Assembly (NCBI GenBank): GCA_927910885.1
Contig: CAKMOD010000020.1
Coordinates: 1 to 25,440 of the forward strand
DNA from: an uncultured Prevotella sp.
GTDB taxonomy: Bacteria > Bacteroidota > Bacteroidia > Bacteroidales > Bacteroidaceae
Direction of reading: 5' to 3'
DNA: 25,440 bases
This document shows positions 15,599 through 24,300 of the stretch, in pieces (the first letter of the stretch is position 1; each line of letters starts with the position of its first letter). The position numbers were made by a program, and so were the translations under genes. The notes below the pieces were generated by a model. It saw nothing but the letters and a program-made list of their open reading frames with translations, was not told the origin of the DNA and did no database searches.

Positions 15599-17236
15599 TT
15601 ACTGGTTAGGCATAACGAACTTGTCGCCACTCTGCTTAATTAGTTCACGCTTGAAATAGTCGCTGTAACCAGGACGCTTAACACGTTCGCCAAGACCTGT
15701 TGAAGTGCGGAGGAACTTGCCGTCCTTCTCTGGCTTAATAGTCATATCGTTAAACTTCACAATCAGATAGATTGCCAAGTCACGCCAGCGTGCAATCATT
15801 TCGTTGCTCTTCTGTACAGAGTAGTCGTTGAGATACTTCACAGCAGCAGCCTTGTCGGTAGCATAGAGGGCCTGTGCCTTCTCCTCAACTCCTTTCTGTG
15901 CAGCAAAATAAGAGTTGTCGAGTGAGTCGCGCACCTCTTTCAATGCAGGGAAGAGCTGAGAGTAGCGTGGGTAAACCATGTTGCTGACCCAGTTGCATAC
16001 CCAGAAAGCACTCTTATCAGAGAAGGTTACAGCATCTGCGCCCGGTGTGTTGAAACACTCTGCACGCTCGGTATTGCTGCAATAGATTGGCACGTAAGCA
16101 ACCATATTACCATCATCGTTACCGAACCAGAGGATACCACCAATCTCACGTGGTAACCATGAACGGAGCTGTGCTATGTAAGAGAAACCTGACTGCTGTG
16201 TTGAGATAGGGCGCTCATTGAAACACTGCTTGCCATCAACCTCAAACTTCAGTGGAGTAGGGCGGTAAGGTGAGTTCCAAATACCCTGTGCGATGTCCTG
16301 ATCAAGTGACAATGGAGTGCCCTCATAGTGGTCGCGCATACAAGCTTCCATCTTAGTCAAGTCTACCTTCTTGTCAGGTACAATCCAAAGTGGCATATCC
16401 TCTGCGTTAGGGTCTTTTCCCAAAGCCCATGGTAACCAACGTGACATGTCTTTGAAGTGATTGAAGTAGCTCCATACACGTGCATCGCACCAACGACGGC
16501 CACCGAAGTCAGGTGCTGCATAGGTCATCTTCCAGTTGAAGTCCTTGTCTTTGCCAGTGAACCAACCCTTTGAACGTGCAAAACTGATGCAGTTCTTAGA
16601 AGTGATAACCTCTGTGTTGTAAGTAGAAAACTGACCGATGCGGCTCTGGTTAGCGTGAGCAGAAATAGTGCCGTCAGGAATGCGAACAGCCACCCAAACA
16701 ACCTTCTGCTTCTTGTCGCCACCACAACCCATCATCTCAAGCAGCCATACCTCATTAGGGTCGGCAATAGTGAATGACTCACCACCAGAGTTGTAACCAT
16801 AAGTTTCAACGAGTGAAGTCATTACATTGATAGCCTCGCGTGCAGTCTTACTGCGTTGCAAACCAAGATACATCAATGAACCATAATCGATTATACCATC
16901 CTTGTCAACCATCTCCTCACGGCCACCGTATGTTGTTTCACCAATACTTACCTGATACTCATTGATGTTTCCAATGACATTGTATGTTACGGGAGCCTCT
17001 GGAATAAAACCGTGGCTCTCGTGAGTATCATAGTCAATAATCTCTCGGCGGTCACCCTTTGCGTGAGTGCCTGCAGGATAATGACATAGGTTCGTAAACA
17101 AGCCGTAATCATCAGCGGTATAAGTTACGAAGACGGATCCGTCTGTTGTTGCTCCCTTTGTGGCAATGAAGTTCGTACATGCATTGGCATACGTAATCAT
17201 TGTAAGGAAGAACAGTGTTGCAAATGATTTCTTCAT
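15599..17236 (-). CDS. Secreted peptidase family C69 dipeptidase
   Basis: A 545-residue N-terminal-nucleophile hydrolase of family C69 (PepD-type dipeptidase/acyl-amidase). The signal peptide runs to Ala19 (ending TYANA) and its removal would expose Cys20 of CTNF, the expected catalytic nucleophile, followed by ATKGATTDGSVF. Other family landmarks are IGETTYGGR, GYNSGGESFTIADPNEVWLLEM and VRIPDGTISAHANQSRIGQF. It is likely periplasmic or surface-exposed and active in peptide catabolism, which suits an amino-acid-fermenting Prevotella. Cys20 could be mistaken for a lipidation site, but ANAC is a poor lipobox. It starts 17 bases after the M23 peptidase stop, so the two are probably co-transcribed. 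Confidence 0.93.
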   Translation of the reverse strand: MKKSFATLFFLTMITYANACTNFIATKGATTDGSVFVTYTADDYGLFTNLCHYPAGTHAKGDRREIIDYDTHESHGFIPEAPVTYNVIGNINEYQVSIGETTYGGREEMVDKDGIIDYGSLMYLGLQRSKTAREAINVMTSLVETYGYNSGGESFTIADPNEVWLLEMMGCGGDKKQKVVWVAVRIPDGTISAHANQSRIGQFSTYNTEVITSKNCISFARSKGWFTGKDKDFNWKMTYAAPDFGGRRWCDARVWSYFNHFKDMSRWLPWALGKDPNAEDMPLWIVPDKKVDLTKMEACMRDHYEGTPLSLDQDIAQGIWNSPYRPTPLKFEVDGKQCFNERPISTQQSGFSYIAQLRSWLPREIGGILWFGNDDGNMVAYVPIYCSNTERAECFNTPGADAVTFSDKSAFWVCNWVSNMVYPRYSQLFPALKEVRDSLDNSYFAAQKGVEEKAQALYATDKAAAVKYLNDYSVQKSNEMIARWRDLAIYLIVKFNDMTIKPEKDGKFLRTSTGLGERVKRPGYSDYFKRELIKQSGDKFVMPNQ

Positions 17237-17253
17237 ATTCTACAATTTAATTG

Positions 17254-18891
17254 TTAATACTTTATTTTAGTCAGATATTCTTTTTTATTATTGCGGTTGT
17301 CTGTTGCGATAATCCTCAAGATTTGTTCCTTTCCTGTAGGGCGTACGGGGCTGTCTGCGAGGTTACAGAAGAAGAGTTCTTTATTCTTACCGAACTGCAA
17401 CAGAATGAACTGCCCATCGAGGTAAGCCTTATATCCTTGCAATCCACTTCCCTCATCAGTTATCTTGAAAGATAGGCTGCGTGGGTTGAGGTTCAAGTGT
17501 GTAATCGTTGGTGGGGTCTCATCGTATGCAAGGAAATAGGCACAAGCTAACTCGCGCATTCGTCCTGTAACCCAACCATTAGCGTAGGTTCCGCCGCAAT
17601 AGGATGCAGGTGTGTCAGCATTTAAGCTGTTTCGCATAGCAACATACAACTTCTTCGGGTCATGTACCGAACCAGATGGTTTGAGACTTATCTCTGCATA
17701 GTGGAATAGAGGATATGCAGCCTTAGAGAAACTATAAGCCATAGAGTGTGCATTGCTTGTGTTGCCGTGTTGTAGTTGTAGCCAACCATTCTTTGCAAGT
17801 AAACCTTTTTGGATGTTCAGTCGTACTCCCTCAGCCTCAAAATGATTGTCTTTATTATAATAGAGTGGGTTTGTGCCGTCTGGACGATGAACTATTGGAA
17901 TAGCTTCAGGTTCGCCTCTCACTGTGAACTCTTTTATAGTTTGATTGCCAAAGACATCTCTTATAACATAACGGAGGTGATAGTCGCGTTGCTGGTTGAA
18001 GTTTATAATACCCTTATTAGCTCCTGCATGTAAGATAGGAAGTGTGTTGCCAGGTTCGATGTAAGACTTCATAAACCAAATCTTTGTAGAAAGGAAGTGG
18101 TCGTAATCACCCCATGAATTAACCATTCTGTGGCAACTTGTAGGAATGTTGTTCACATCTGAGGAGAAAACCAATTTGCCATCGCAATACAACTGTGTGT
18201 ATCTTACTCCAAAATTATTATATACAGAGTCCATGTGATCACTGGCTCTTACACCAAAGCCAACCTTTCCCCATGCTTGGAAATGTCCTTTGTCAAATGT
18301 GAAGATACGGGAGTCTGAACTATGTTGAAATACTCCTTCTCCCAGTTGAGGATATGTCTTAAAGGAATATACAGCGGGTGCAGTCTTGTCTTTAACAATA
18401 TGCTTGAGGAAATTAAGTGGGTCATAAAGGTTGCTATTTGTAGTCTTGTGCATCTCTAAATGAATGTGTGGACCTTGTGATGAACCAGTATTACCGCTAA
18501 GAGCGATGAACTGTCCTTTCTTTACTGGGAATTCTCCTGGTCGGAATTTAACGTCGCAAGCAAACTGTTGATGCTGGTATTGCCATCTACGTACGGCTGC
18601 TTCAATCTGTGGTGTGAAGCGGTTGAGATGGACATAACAACTGGTATATCCATTGGGGTGAGTGACCAAGATAGCTCGTCCATAGCCATACTTCTCAACG
18701 ATAGCACCAGAAATATAGCCATCAGCAATCGAATAGACACCAAGATTTACTTCACGTTCGGTTTTGATATCAATACCTCCGTGGAAGTGGTTAGGTCGAG
18801 GCTCTCCAAAGTTGCCCGCCAGTTGCACAGGGACGTGAACTGGTGAACCGAAAGGTAGTATGGATAATAAAAGATTTAATAACAAACTCAT
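17254..18891 (-). CDS. Secreted M23 (LytM-type) metallopeptidase
   Basis: A 545-residue protein with a short N-terminal hydrophobic signal (2-14) and an M23 domain in the first 160 residues. The zinc and catalytic residues are present: HGGID (His37, Asp41), YVHL (His88) and GPHIHLEM (His142, His144), with the usual GNTGSSQGPH approach. The long C-terminal half has beta-sandwich-like segments, including DETPPTITHLNL and ITDEGSGLQGYKAYLDGQFI, a layout common in Bacteroidota M23 proteins. All key ligands are kept, so a peptidoglycan endopeptidase role is likely. It sits between the DUF4296/75-residue pair and the C69 peptidase in one strand-coherent unit. Confidence 0.92.
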   Translation of the reverse strand: MSLLLNLLLSILPFGSPVHVPVQLAGNFGEPRPNHFHGGIDIKTEREVNLGVYSIADGYISGAIVEKYGYGRAILVTHPNGYTSCYVHLNRFTPQIEAAVRRWQYQHQQFACDVKFRPGEFPVKKGQFIALSGNTGSSQGPHIHLEMHKTTNSNLYDPLNFLKHIVKDKTAPAVYSFKTYPQLGEGVFQHSSDSRIFTFDKGHFQAWGKVGFGVRASDHMDSVYNNFGVRYTQLYCDGKLVFSSDVNNIPTSCHRMVNSWGDYDHFLSTKIWFMKSYIEPGNTLPILHAGANKGIINFNQQRDYHLRYVIRDVFGNQTIKEFTVRGEPEAIPIVHRPDGTNPLYYNKDNHFEAEGVRLNIQKGLLAKNGWLQLQHGNTSNAHSMAYSFSKAAYPLFHYAEISLKPSGSVHDPKKLYVAMRNSLNADTPASYCGGTYANGWVTGRMRELACAYFLAYDETPPTITHLNLNPRSLSFKITDEGSGLQGYKAYLDGQFILLQFGKNKELFFCNLADSPVRPTGKEQILRIIATDNRNNKKEYLTKIKY

Positions 18892-18955
18892 TGGCTATCA
18901 GATCCTTTCTTTTTATAGGTGTGTCTGTTGTCTGGCACATAGCAAGACAACAGAA

Positions 18956-19183
18956 TCATTTCAGTAACTGGTCGCCTTTGTAGGCTCTGGCCTTACCATC
19001 ATTGTCTGGGCGTATAGTGATAGTACCTGTTGTCCATTCTGTCATAGGTTCTTCCTCAGTGAATGGATAGGTGTCAAGGACAATTCCGTCTTCAATGACG
19101 ACAATTCCTTGTTCTATTCTTCCTGTCGCTGTTTCAATGATGTTGGTCCCGATACGTCTTATCGACTTTTTTCTGTCGGTCAT
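18956..19183 (-). CDS. 75-residue protein of unknown function
   Basis: A short, charged, soluble protein, beginning MTDRKKSIRRIGTNIIE, with two beta-rich stretches (GIVVIEDGIVLDTYPF and GTITIRPDN) and no signal peptide. Its ATG overlaps the TGA of the DUF4296 gene (ATGA), and the M23 gene begins 64 bases after its stop, so it belongs to the ileS-to-C69 unit. The overlap and ordinary codon use make it credible. I do not recognise a family, and the alternating hydrophobic pattern does not suggest an enzyme. Confidence 0.72.
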   Translation of the reverse strand: MTDRKKSIRRIGTNIIETATGRIEQGIVVIEDGIVLDTYPFTEEEPMTEWTTGTITIRPDNDGKARAYKGDQLLK

Positions 19184-20019
19184 AACTTATCGGGGCTGGT
19201 AGGTATTCCTCGTTCTTTCATCGCGTCAGCTGGTGTCCTTGTTGGTGGGGCTGCTGGCGGATTAGGTTCTGTTTGAGGCTTGACAGGTTCACCACCAATC
19301 GTTCTGATTGGGTCAGATTCTTGCAGAGAATCAGTCGGTTGTGTTGGCTCATGCTTTCGAACGTGCATACGAACAAGTTGGATGTTATTGAGAATAAGCA
19401 TCTTGAAGGTTGTTGTAGGCTGCTGTCCTTTCAACATCAGGAAGTAACCACGGATGTTCTTGATACGCAATGAATCCCCAGCATCAATCGTCATGGTGTT
19501 ACGTGAGTCGGATGTAATATGCTGGTATTGTGTTACGATACTATCATTAGAATAGGTAACAGCCATCATGACAATTGCATCACGCATACCATCTTGTATG
19601 ATAAACTGTGAATTGAAACTCAAGAGGAGACGGTCACCCTTGTGGAAGGCGGTGTCTGCCTTGATTTCAAAGGATTCACGATCTACTGGAGCGTAAGGAG
19701 AAAGTATTAAAGTACGGTTGCCTCGCCAGATATCGGTGGTATCTCCCTTTGAAGTGATATCACCATACTGGGCTAATTCACTCTCTGATGCACCTTGTGC
19801 ACGCGCCTCACGTTCCAGTCGTTTGGTAAGTTCAACGTAGATGTCGTGCAGCTGTTCGGTATGTCGCATATAGTATTGAAGAGACTTATCGAACTTTTCT
19901 TCCGATACGTCATATTTCTTCATTACAGCGAGTTTAAAAGCTTTCTGTCTGACATCTGTATAACCTTCACGATTGGCCATTGCCATGGAAAGGTGATAAT
20001 CGTAGAGCATATCTTCCAT
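19180..20019 (-). CDS. DUF4296 protein (body of a lipoprotein gene)
   Basis: The open frame gives 279 residues. MEDMLYDYHLSMAMANREGY at its start matches the DUF4296 hallmark of a membrane-attached Bacteroidota protein, and a helical N-terminal domain (about 1-90) precedes a beta-rich middle and a proline-rich C-terminus (PPAAPPTRTP). The true gene almost certainly starts further upstream: the preceding 38 codons in the same frame encode a lipoprotein signal peptide with IVSC, but no start codon is in frame because of an A7 tract after the ATG at 20134. The body may still be expressed from Met at 20019, but then without export. Upstream it would start 7 bases after lspA; downstream it overlaps the 75-residue gene. 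Confidence 0.82.
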   Translation of the reverse strand: MEDMLYDYHLSMAMANREGYTDVRQKAFKLAVMKKYDVSEEKFDKSLQYYMRHTEQLHDIYVELTKRLEREARAQGASESELAQYGDITSKGDTTDIWRGNRTLILSPYAPVDRESFEIKADTAFHKGDRLLLSFNSQFIIQDGMRDAIVMMAVTYSNDSIVTQYQHITSDSRNTMTIDAGDSLRIKNIRGYFLMLKGQQPTTTFKMLILNNIQLVRMHVRKHEPTQPTDSLQESDPIRTIGGEPVKPQTEPNPPAAPPTRTPADAMKERGIPTSPDKL

Positions 20020-20134
20020 TTCCGAAGGTTGGATATACTCTGAAGGGATAGAAGGTTTACAGCTTACAATGAAGATTGCAAGCAGTAACCCACAAAGAGT
20101 GGCAAAGGAACGAACCAGTTTTTTTACTTCTCAT
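20020..20134 (-). other. Signal-peptide end of the DUF4296 gene, out of frame
   Basis: An ATG at 20134-20132 opens MRSKK, then an A7 run (20125-20119) puts it one base off the body of the gene. With six A residues it would read MRSKKLVRSFATLCG, then LLLAIFIVSC with Cys25 as the lipid site, then KPSIPSEYIQPSE into the DUF4296 domain. The in-frame stretch has a TGA just before the tract and no ATG, GTG or TTG, so the frame cannot be started normally. Confidence 0.75.
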
Positions 20135-20141
20135 TGTCTAT

Positions 20142-20819
20142 CTACTGATTATCAGTAATGTTTTCTTTCTCAGTAACCTTCTTACCCATAGCTGGCACCC
20201 AGCCATTGAAATCCTTACGGAAGGCAAGGATAATCGTAATGACACCCACAGAGATGCAGGAGTCTGCAAAGTTGAATATTGGTGAGAAGAAGGTGAATGA
20301 CTCACCACCCCAGAGTGGGAACCAGTCTGGGAATGTACCATGGAAGAGTGGGAAATAGAACATGTCTACCACTTTGCCCATCAGCATTGGCGCATATCCT
20401 TCTCCCCATGAAACGAGAGTTGCTGGTGTGGCTCCTTCTATGTAATAGGGCGTAGATGCTGTAAAGAACTGACCATAGAAGAGGGAGTCGAAGATATTAC
20501 CCGCAGCACCCGCTGTAATCATTGACAATACAATGATATAAGCCATTCTCGCTCCGTGTTTGATACGATTAGCAATATACCAAATAAGGAAACCAATAGC
20601 AATAATACGGAATATGCTAAGGAAGAGCTTGCTCCCCAATTCCATACCCCATGCCATACCATTGTTCTCGATAAATTGTATTTGGAACCAATCGAAGATA
20701 TGGATAGATTCGCCTAAATTCATATTAAGCTTGACAACAACCTTGATAATCTGGTCTATTAGGATTAATAGAATAATTAGCAAGGTGGCTATCAAGCTTT
20801 GTTTTTTCTGTTTACTCAT
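20142..20819 (-). CDS. lspA: Lipoprotein signal peptidase LspA
   Basis: A 225-residue inner-membrane aspartyl peptidase that removes signal peptides from prolipoproteins. Family blocks are Asp22-Gln23 in the first helix, FIENNGMAWGM (49-59), GAAGNIFD (104-111), VVDMFYF (150-156) and FNFADS (182-187). Asp152 and Asp186 are the expected catalytic pair. About 35 residues between GNIFD and VVDM (STPYYIEGATP, LVSWGEGYAPM) lengthen a loop compared with proteobacterial LspA; this enlargement is typical of Bacteroidota. Its ATG shares one base with the TAA of the DksA-like gene (TAATG), which implies coupled translation. It processes proteins like the lipoproteins encoded in this window. Confidence 0.96.
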   Translation of the reverse strand: MSKQKKQSLIATLLIILLILIDQIIKVVVKLNMNLGESIHIFDWFQIQFIENNGMAWGMELGSKLFLSIFRIIAIGFLIWYIANRIKHGARMAYIIVLSMITAGAAGNIFDSLFYGQFFTASTPYYIEGATPATLVSWGEGYAPMLMGKVVDMFYFPLFHGTFPDWFPLWGGESFTFFSPIFNFADSCISVGVITIILAFRKDFNGWVPAMGKKVTEKENITDNQ

Positions 20820-21202
20820 TAGTGATTTTTATTTGCCATCTTGGATGCTACGCTCAGTGTTGCATGTGGTACTATGCGCAGTCTCTCCTTTGGAATAAGT
20901 TCTCCAGTGATACGGTCAATACCGTATGTCTTATTGTTGATTCTGACAAGTGCAGCCTGGAGGGCTTGGATAAACTTCTGCTGACGTTGTGCCATCTGTA
21001 CCAGTTCTTCCTTAGTCTGGTTAGAACTGCCTTCTTCCAGTGCCTTATACGTTGGTGATGTGTCATTAACGTCGTTTGTATTCTTGTTCATCAGAATCTT
21101 CATCGTTTCATCGTAGTCAGACTTGGCTATTGCCAACTTGTCATTCACTATCGTGCGGAACTCCTCAAGTTCCTCATCGGTATAACGCTTTTTAGTTTCC
21201 AT
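20819..21202 (-). CDS. TraR/DksA-family regulator without cysteines
   Basis: A 127-residue DksA-like protein that would bind RNA polymerase through its secondary channel. The start at 21202 (METKKRYTDEEL) is chosen because the upstream frame extension to 21283 has no family similarity. Two helices flank a tip with Asp44 and Asp47 (NDVNDTS), equivalent to the acidic DxxDxA tip of DksA. The C-terminal domain keeps YGIDRITGELIPKERLRIVP (93-112) but has no cysteine anywhere, so the usual four-Cys zinc site is absent; Asp96 stands where GIC has its first ligand. The gene lies between ileS and lspA, with 142 bases of hairpin-rich spacer before it. Confidence 0.9.
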   Translation of the reverse strand: METKKRYTDEELEEFRTIVNDKLAIAKSDYDETMKILMNKNTNDVNDTSPTYKALEEGSSNQTKEELVQMAQRQQKFIQALQAALVRINNKTYGIDRITGELIPKERLRIVPHATLSVASKMANKNH

Positions 21203-21256
21203 ACGGTAAAATTGAATTAGGTTATGAAAGTATTCTATAATGTTTTGAGGTTGTTG

Positions 21257-21331
21257 AAAGCCTTTTAATAGGGACGTGTACAAGACACGTCCACTATTGC
21301 TTTTGGCTTAAAGGTGTACGATTTGTACACC
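21257..21331 (-). promoter_or_regulatory. Two tandem hairpins between ileS and the DksA-like gene
   Basis: GGTGTAC (21313-21319) pairs with GTACACC (21325-21331). GGACGTGT (21272-21279) pairs with ACACGTCC (21285-21292), and the latter stem is extended by AATAG/CTATT and AAGCC/GGCTT on the flanks. Both lie in the transcript between ileS and the DksA-like gene. Neither has a strong U run, so partial termination, transcript processing or stabilisation are all possible. Confidence 0.55.
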
Positions 21332-21344
21332 CCAACGATGTCAT

Positions 21345-24300
21345 TTAGTTCTTTTTGATTTCTATATGGAGGTTGAATTCGTCAAACTCAACATCAGCTC
21401 CATTGTTCTCTGCAAGTGTGATGTCATTAGCAAGAACCTGTGTCTTAATCAGTTCGCCGAACGACTCTACTGCAGCTGCTGCCTCTGCGTGTGGTTCAAT
21501 AACAACAGAGATGCGGTCGGTAATCTCAAGACCAGTTTCCTTACGGAGGTTCTGGATACGATTGATTAACTCACGTGCCATACCCTCACGACGGAGTTCT
21601 TCTGTCAGTTCAACCTCAAGTGCAACAGTCAAGTTACCTTCGTTGCTTACCAACCAGCCTGGGATATCCTCAGAGATGATTTCTACATCTGCTGCCTCTA
21701 CCTTGATTGGCTGACCTTCTAACTCGAAGTTGAATTCGCCAGCAGCTTCCAATGCAGCAATCTCTTCCTGTGAAAGTGCATCCATACGGGCTGCTACTTG
21801 CTTCATCAACTTGCCGAACTTCTTACCCATGACACGGAAGTTACACTTCACTTTCTTAACAAGGATGCCCTGACCCTCAACGAAAGTAAGGTCCTTAACG
21901 TTCACCTCGTGCTTGATAAGGTCTGCAACAGCCCCAATGTGCTTCTTCTGAGTTGCATCGATAGCAGGAACCATAATCTGTGCTAATGGCTGGCGTACCT
22001 TAATGTTCACCTTACGACGCAGTGCAAGAACCATAGACGTAATGCGCTGTGCCATATCCATACGTGCTTCAAGGTCTGCATCGATAACAGCCTCGTTAGC
22101 TACTGGCCAACGATCCAAATGGATGCTCTCTGCTTTACCACCCAAGTCTGAATAGAGCTGGTCAGCATAGAATGGAGCGAATGGAGCCAACAAACGTGCA
22201 ACTGTCATCAGGCAGGTGTACAATGTGTCGTATGCACTCTTCTTGTCAGCACTCATTTCTTTACCCCAGAAACGTTTACGGTTCAGACGAACGTACCAGT
22301 TACTAAGGTCGTTGTTTACGAATGAGTCGATAAGACGGCCTGCACGTGTTGGGTCGAAATCCTCTAACTCAGCAGTCACACCCTTGATGAGTGAGTTGAG
22401 CTTAGAGATAATCCAACGGTCAATCTCTGGTGCATCAGCCTTCACAGCCTCACATGTTGTGGCATCATAGCCGTCAACATTTGCATAGAGAGCAAAGAAG
22501 CTGTATGTATTATATAAGGTACCGAAGAACTTACGACGACACTCATCAACACCTTCTGGGTCGAACTTCAAGTTATCCCATGGTTCGCTGTTCGTCATCA
22601 TATAGAAACGTACAGGGTCAGCACCATACTTATTCATCATCTCAAATGGGTTGGTAACGTTACCCACGTGCTTACTCATCTTGTTACCCTTTGCATCGAG
22701 TACAAGACCTGTTGAAATCACGTTCTTGAAGGCAACGGAGTCAAACACCATTGTTGCAATTGCATGGAGTGTGAAGAACCAACCACGAGTTTGGTCAACA
22801 CCCTCGTTAATGAAGTCTGCAGGGAAGAATGCTGGTGGAACAGCCGTACCCTCATAGCATGAGTGTACCAACTGGTCACGATATTCAGCCTCAGTCTTAC
22901 CCGTAGCCTTCAAGCCTTCAGTATTAATCTCACCCTCAAATGGATAATGGAGCTGCGCGTATGGCATAGAACCACTATCGAACCAAACGTCAATGAGGTC
23001 TGATTCGCGATGCATTGGCTTTCCTTCATCATTTACGAGGACGATATCGTCAACGTATGGACGGTGAAGATCAATCTTGTCATAGTTCTCTTGGCTGAAA
23101 TCACCAACAACGAAACCTGCCTCTTTCAGTGGATTCTTCTCCATGATACCCGCAGCAACAGACTTTTCAATCTCGTTGTAAAGTTCCTCTACAGAACCAA
23201 TACACTTCTCGCTACGGTTTTCATCACGCCAGATAGGCAATGGGGTTCCCCAGAAACGTGAACGGCTGAGGTTCCAGTCATTCAAGTTCTCAAGCCAGTT
23301 GCCAAATCGACCAGTACCAGTTGATTCTGGCTGCCAACGGATAGTCTTATTCAACTCTACCATGCGTTCCTTCTTAGCAGTGTCCTTGATAAACCAGCTG
23401 TCGAGAGGGTAGTAGAGGATTGGCTTATCTGTACGCCAGCAGTGAGGATAGTTATGTACGTGCTTCTGAATATTGAAAGCTGTACCCTCCTGCTTCATCT
23501 CCATACAGAGAATGATGTTCAAGTCCTCTTCCTTTTCAGAAGCTTTCTTGTCCCATACACCATCTGGGTTGAAGCGAGGATCGTATGCATTCTTCACATA
23601 GTCGCCAGCATGATGGCCGTATGCCTTTTCATTTACACAAGCCTTAACAAAGTTCTGATCTAACTCTTCGATAGTAAAGTACTTACCTTGGAGGTCAACC
23701 ATAGGACGAGTCTGTCCCTTCTTTGAAATCAGATAAAGTGCTGGGATATTTGCATCCTTAGCCACCTTAGCATCGTCCGCACCGAAGGTAGGAGCAATGT
23801 GTACAATACCCGTACCATCATCTGTTGTGACGTAATCGCCAAGAATGATACGGAAAGCCTCGCTCTCCATCTCTACAAACTTGTCACGACCATCTTCGCT
23901 TGCAAACACCTTCTCTGGGTGAGCTGCAGCATAGTCGTTCACAAACTTTGGTGCAAAGTCGCCTGTCTGCTCAACAGGCTTTACCCAAGGCATCAACTGC
24001 TGATAGTGTAAGCCTTCAAGCTCTGTACCCATCACACGACCAACGATACGATAAGGAACATACTTGTCACCGCGATCGTACTCAGGCAATTCACCACCAT
24101 CGGTAATCTCACCTTCTGATTTCAGGTAGGCAGCTACACGACTTGCAGCCATTACGAGTGTTAGTTTCTCTGCATCGTATGGGTTATAGGTCTCAACAAC
24201 AGCGTATTCAATCTTTGGACCAACACAAAGTGCAACGTTTGAAGGTAAGGTCCAAGGTGTGGTTGTCCATGCAACAAAGCAAGGTTTACCCCATGTCTGC

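Noticed and set aside
15599..18891. M23 and C69 peptidases as a duplication because both are 545 residues
   Set aside because: Their sequences and catalytic motifs are unrelated; the equal length is coincidence.
21203..21283. 27-residue N-terminal extension of the DksA-like protein
   Set aside because: No family similarity, and the METKKRYTDEEL start fits DksA relatives.
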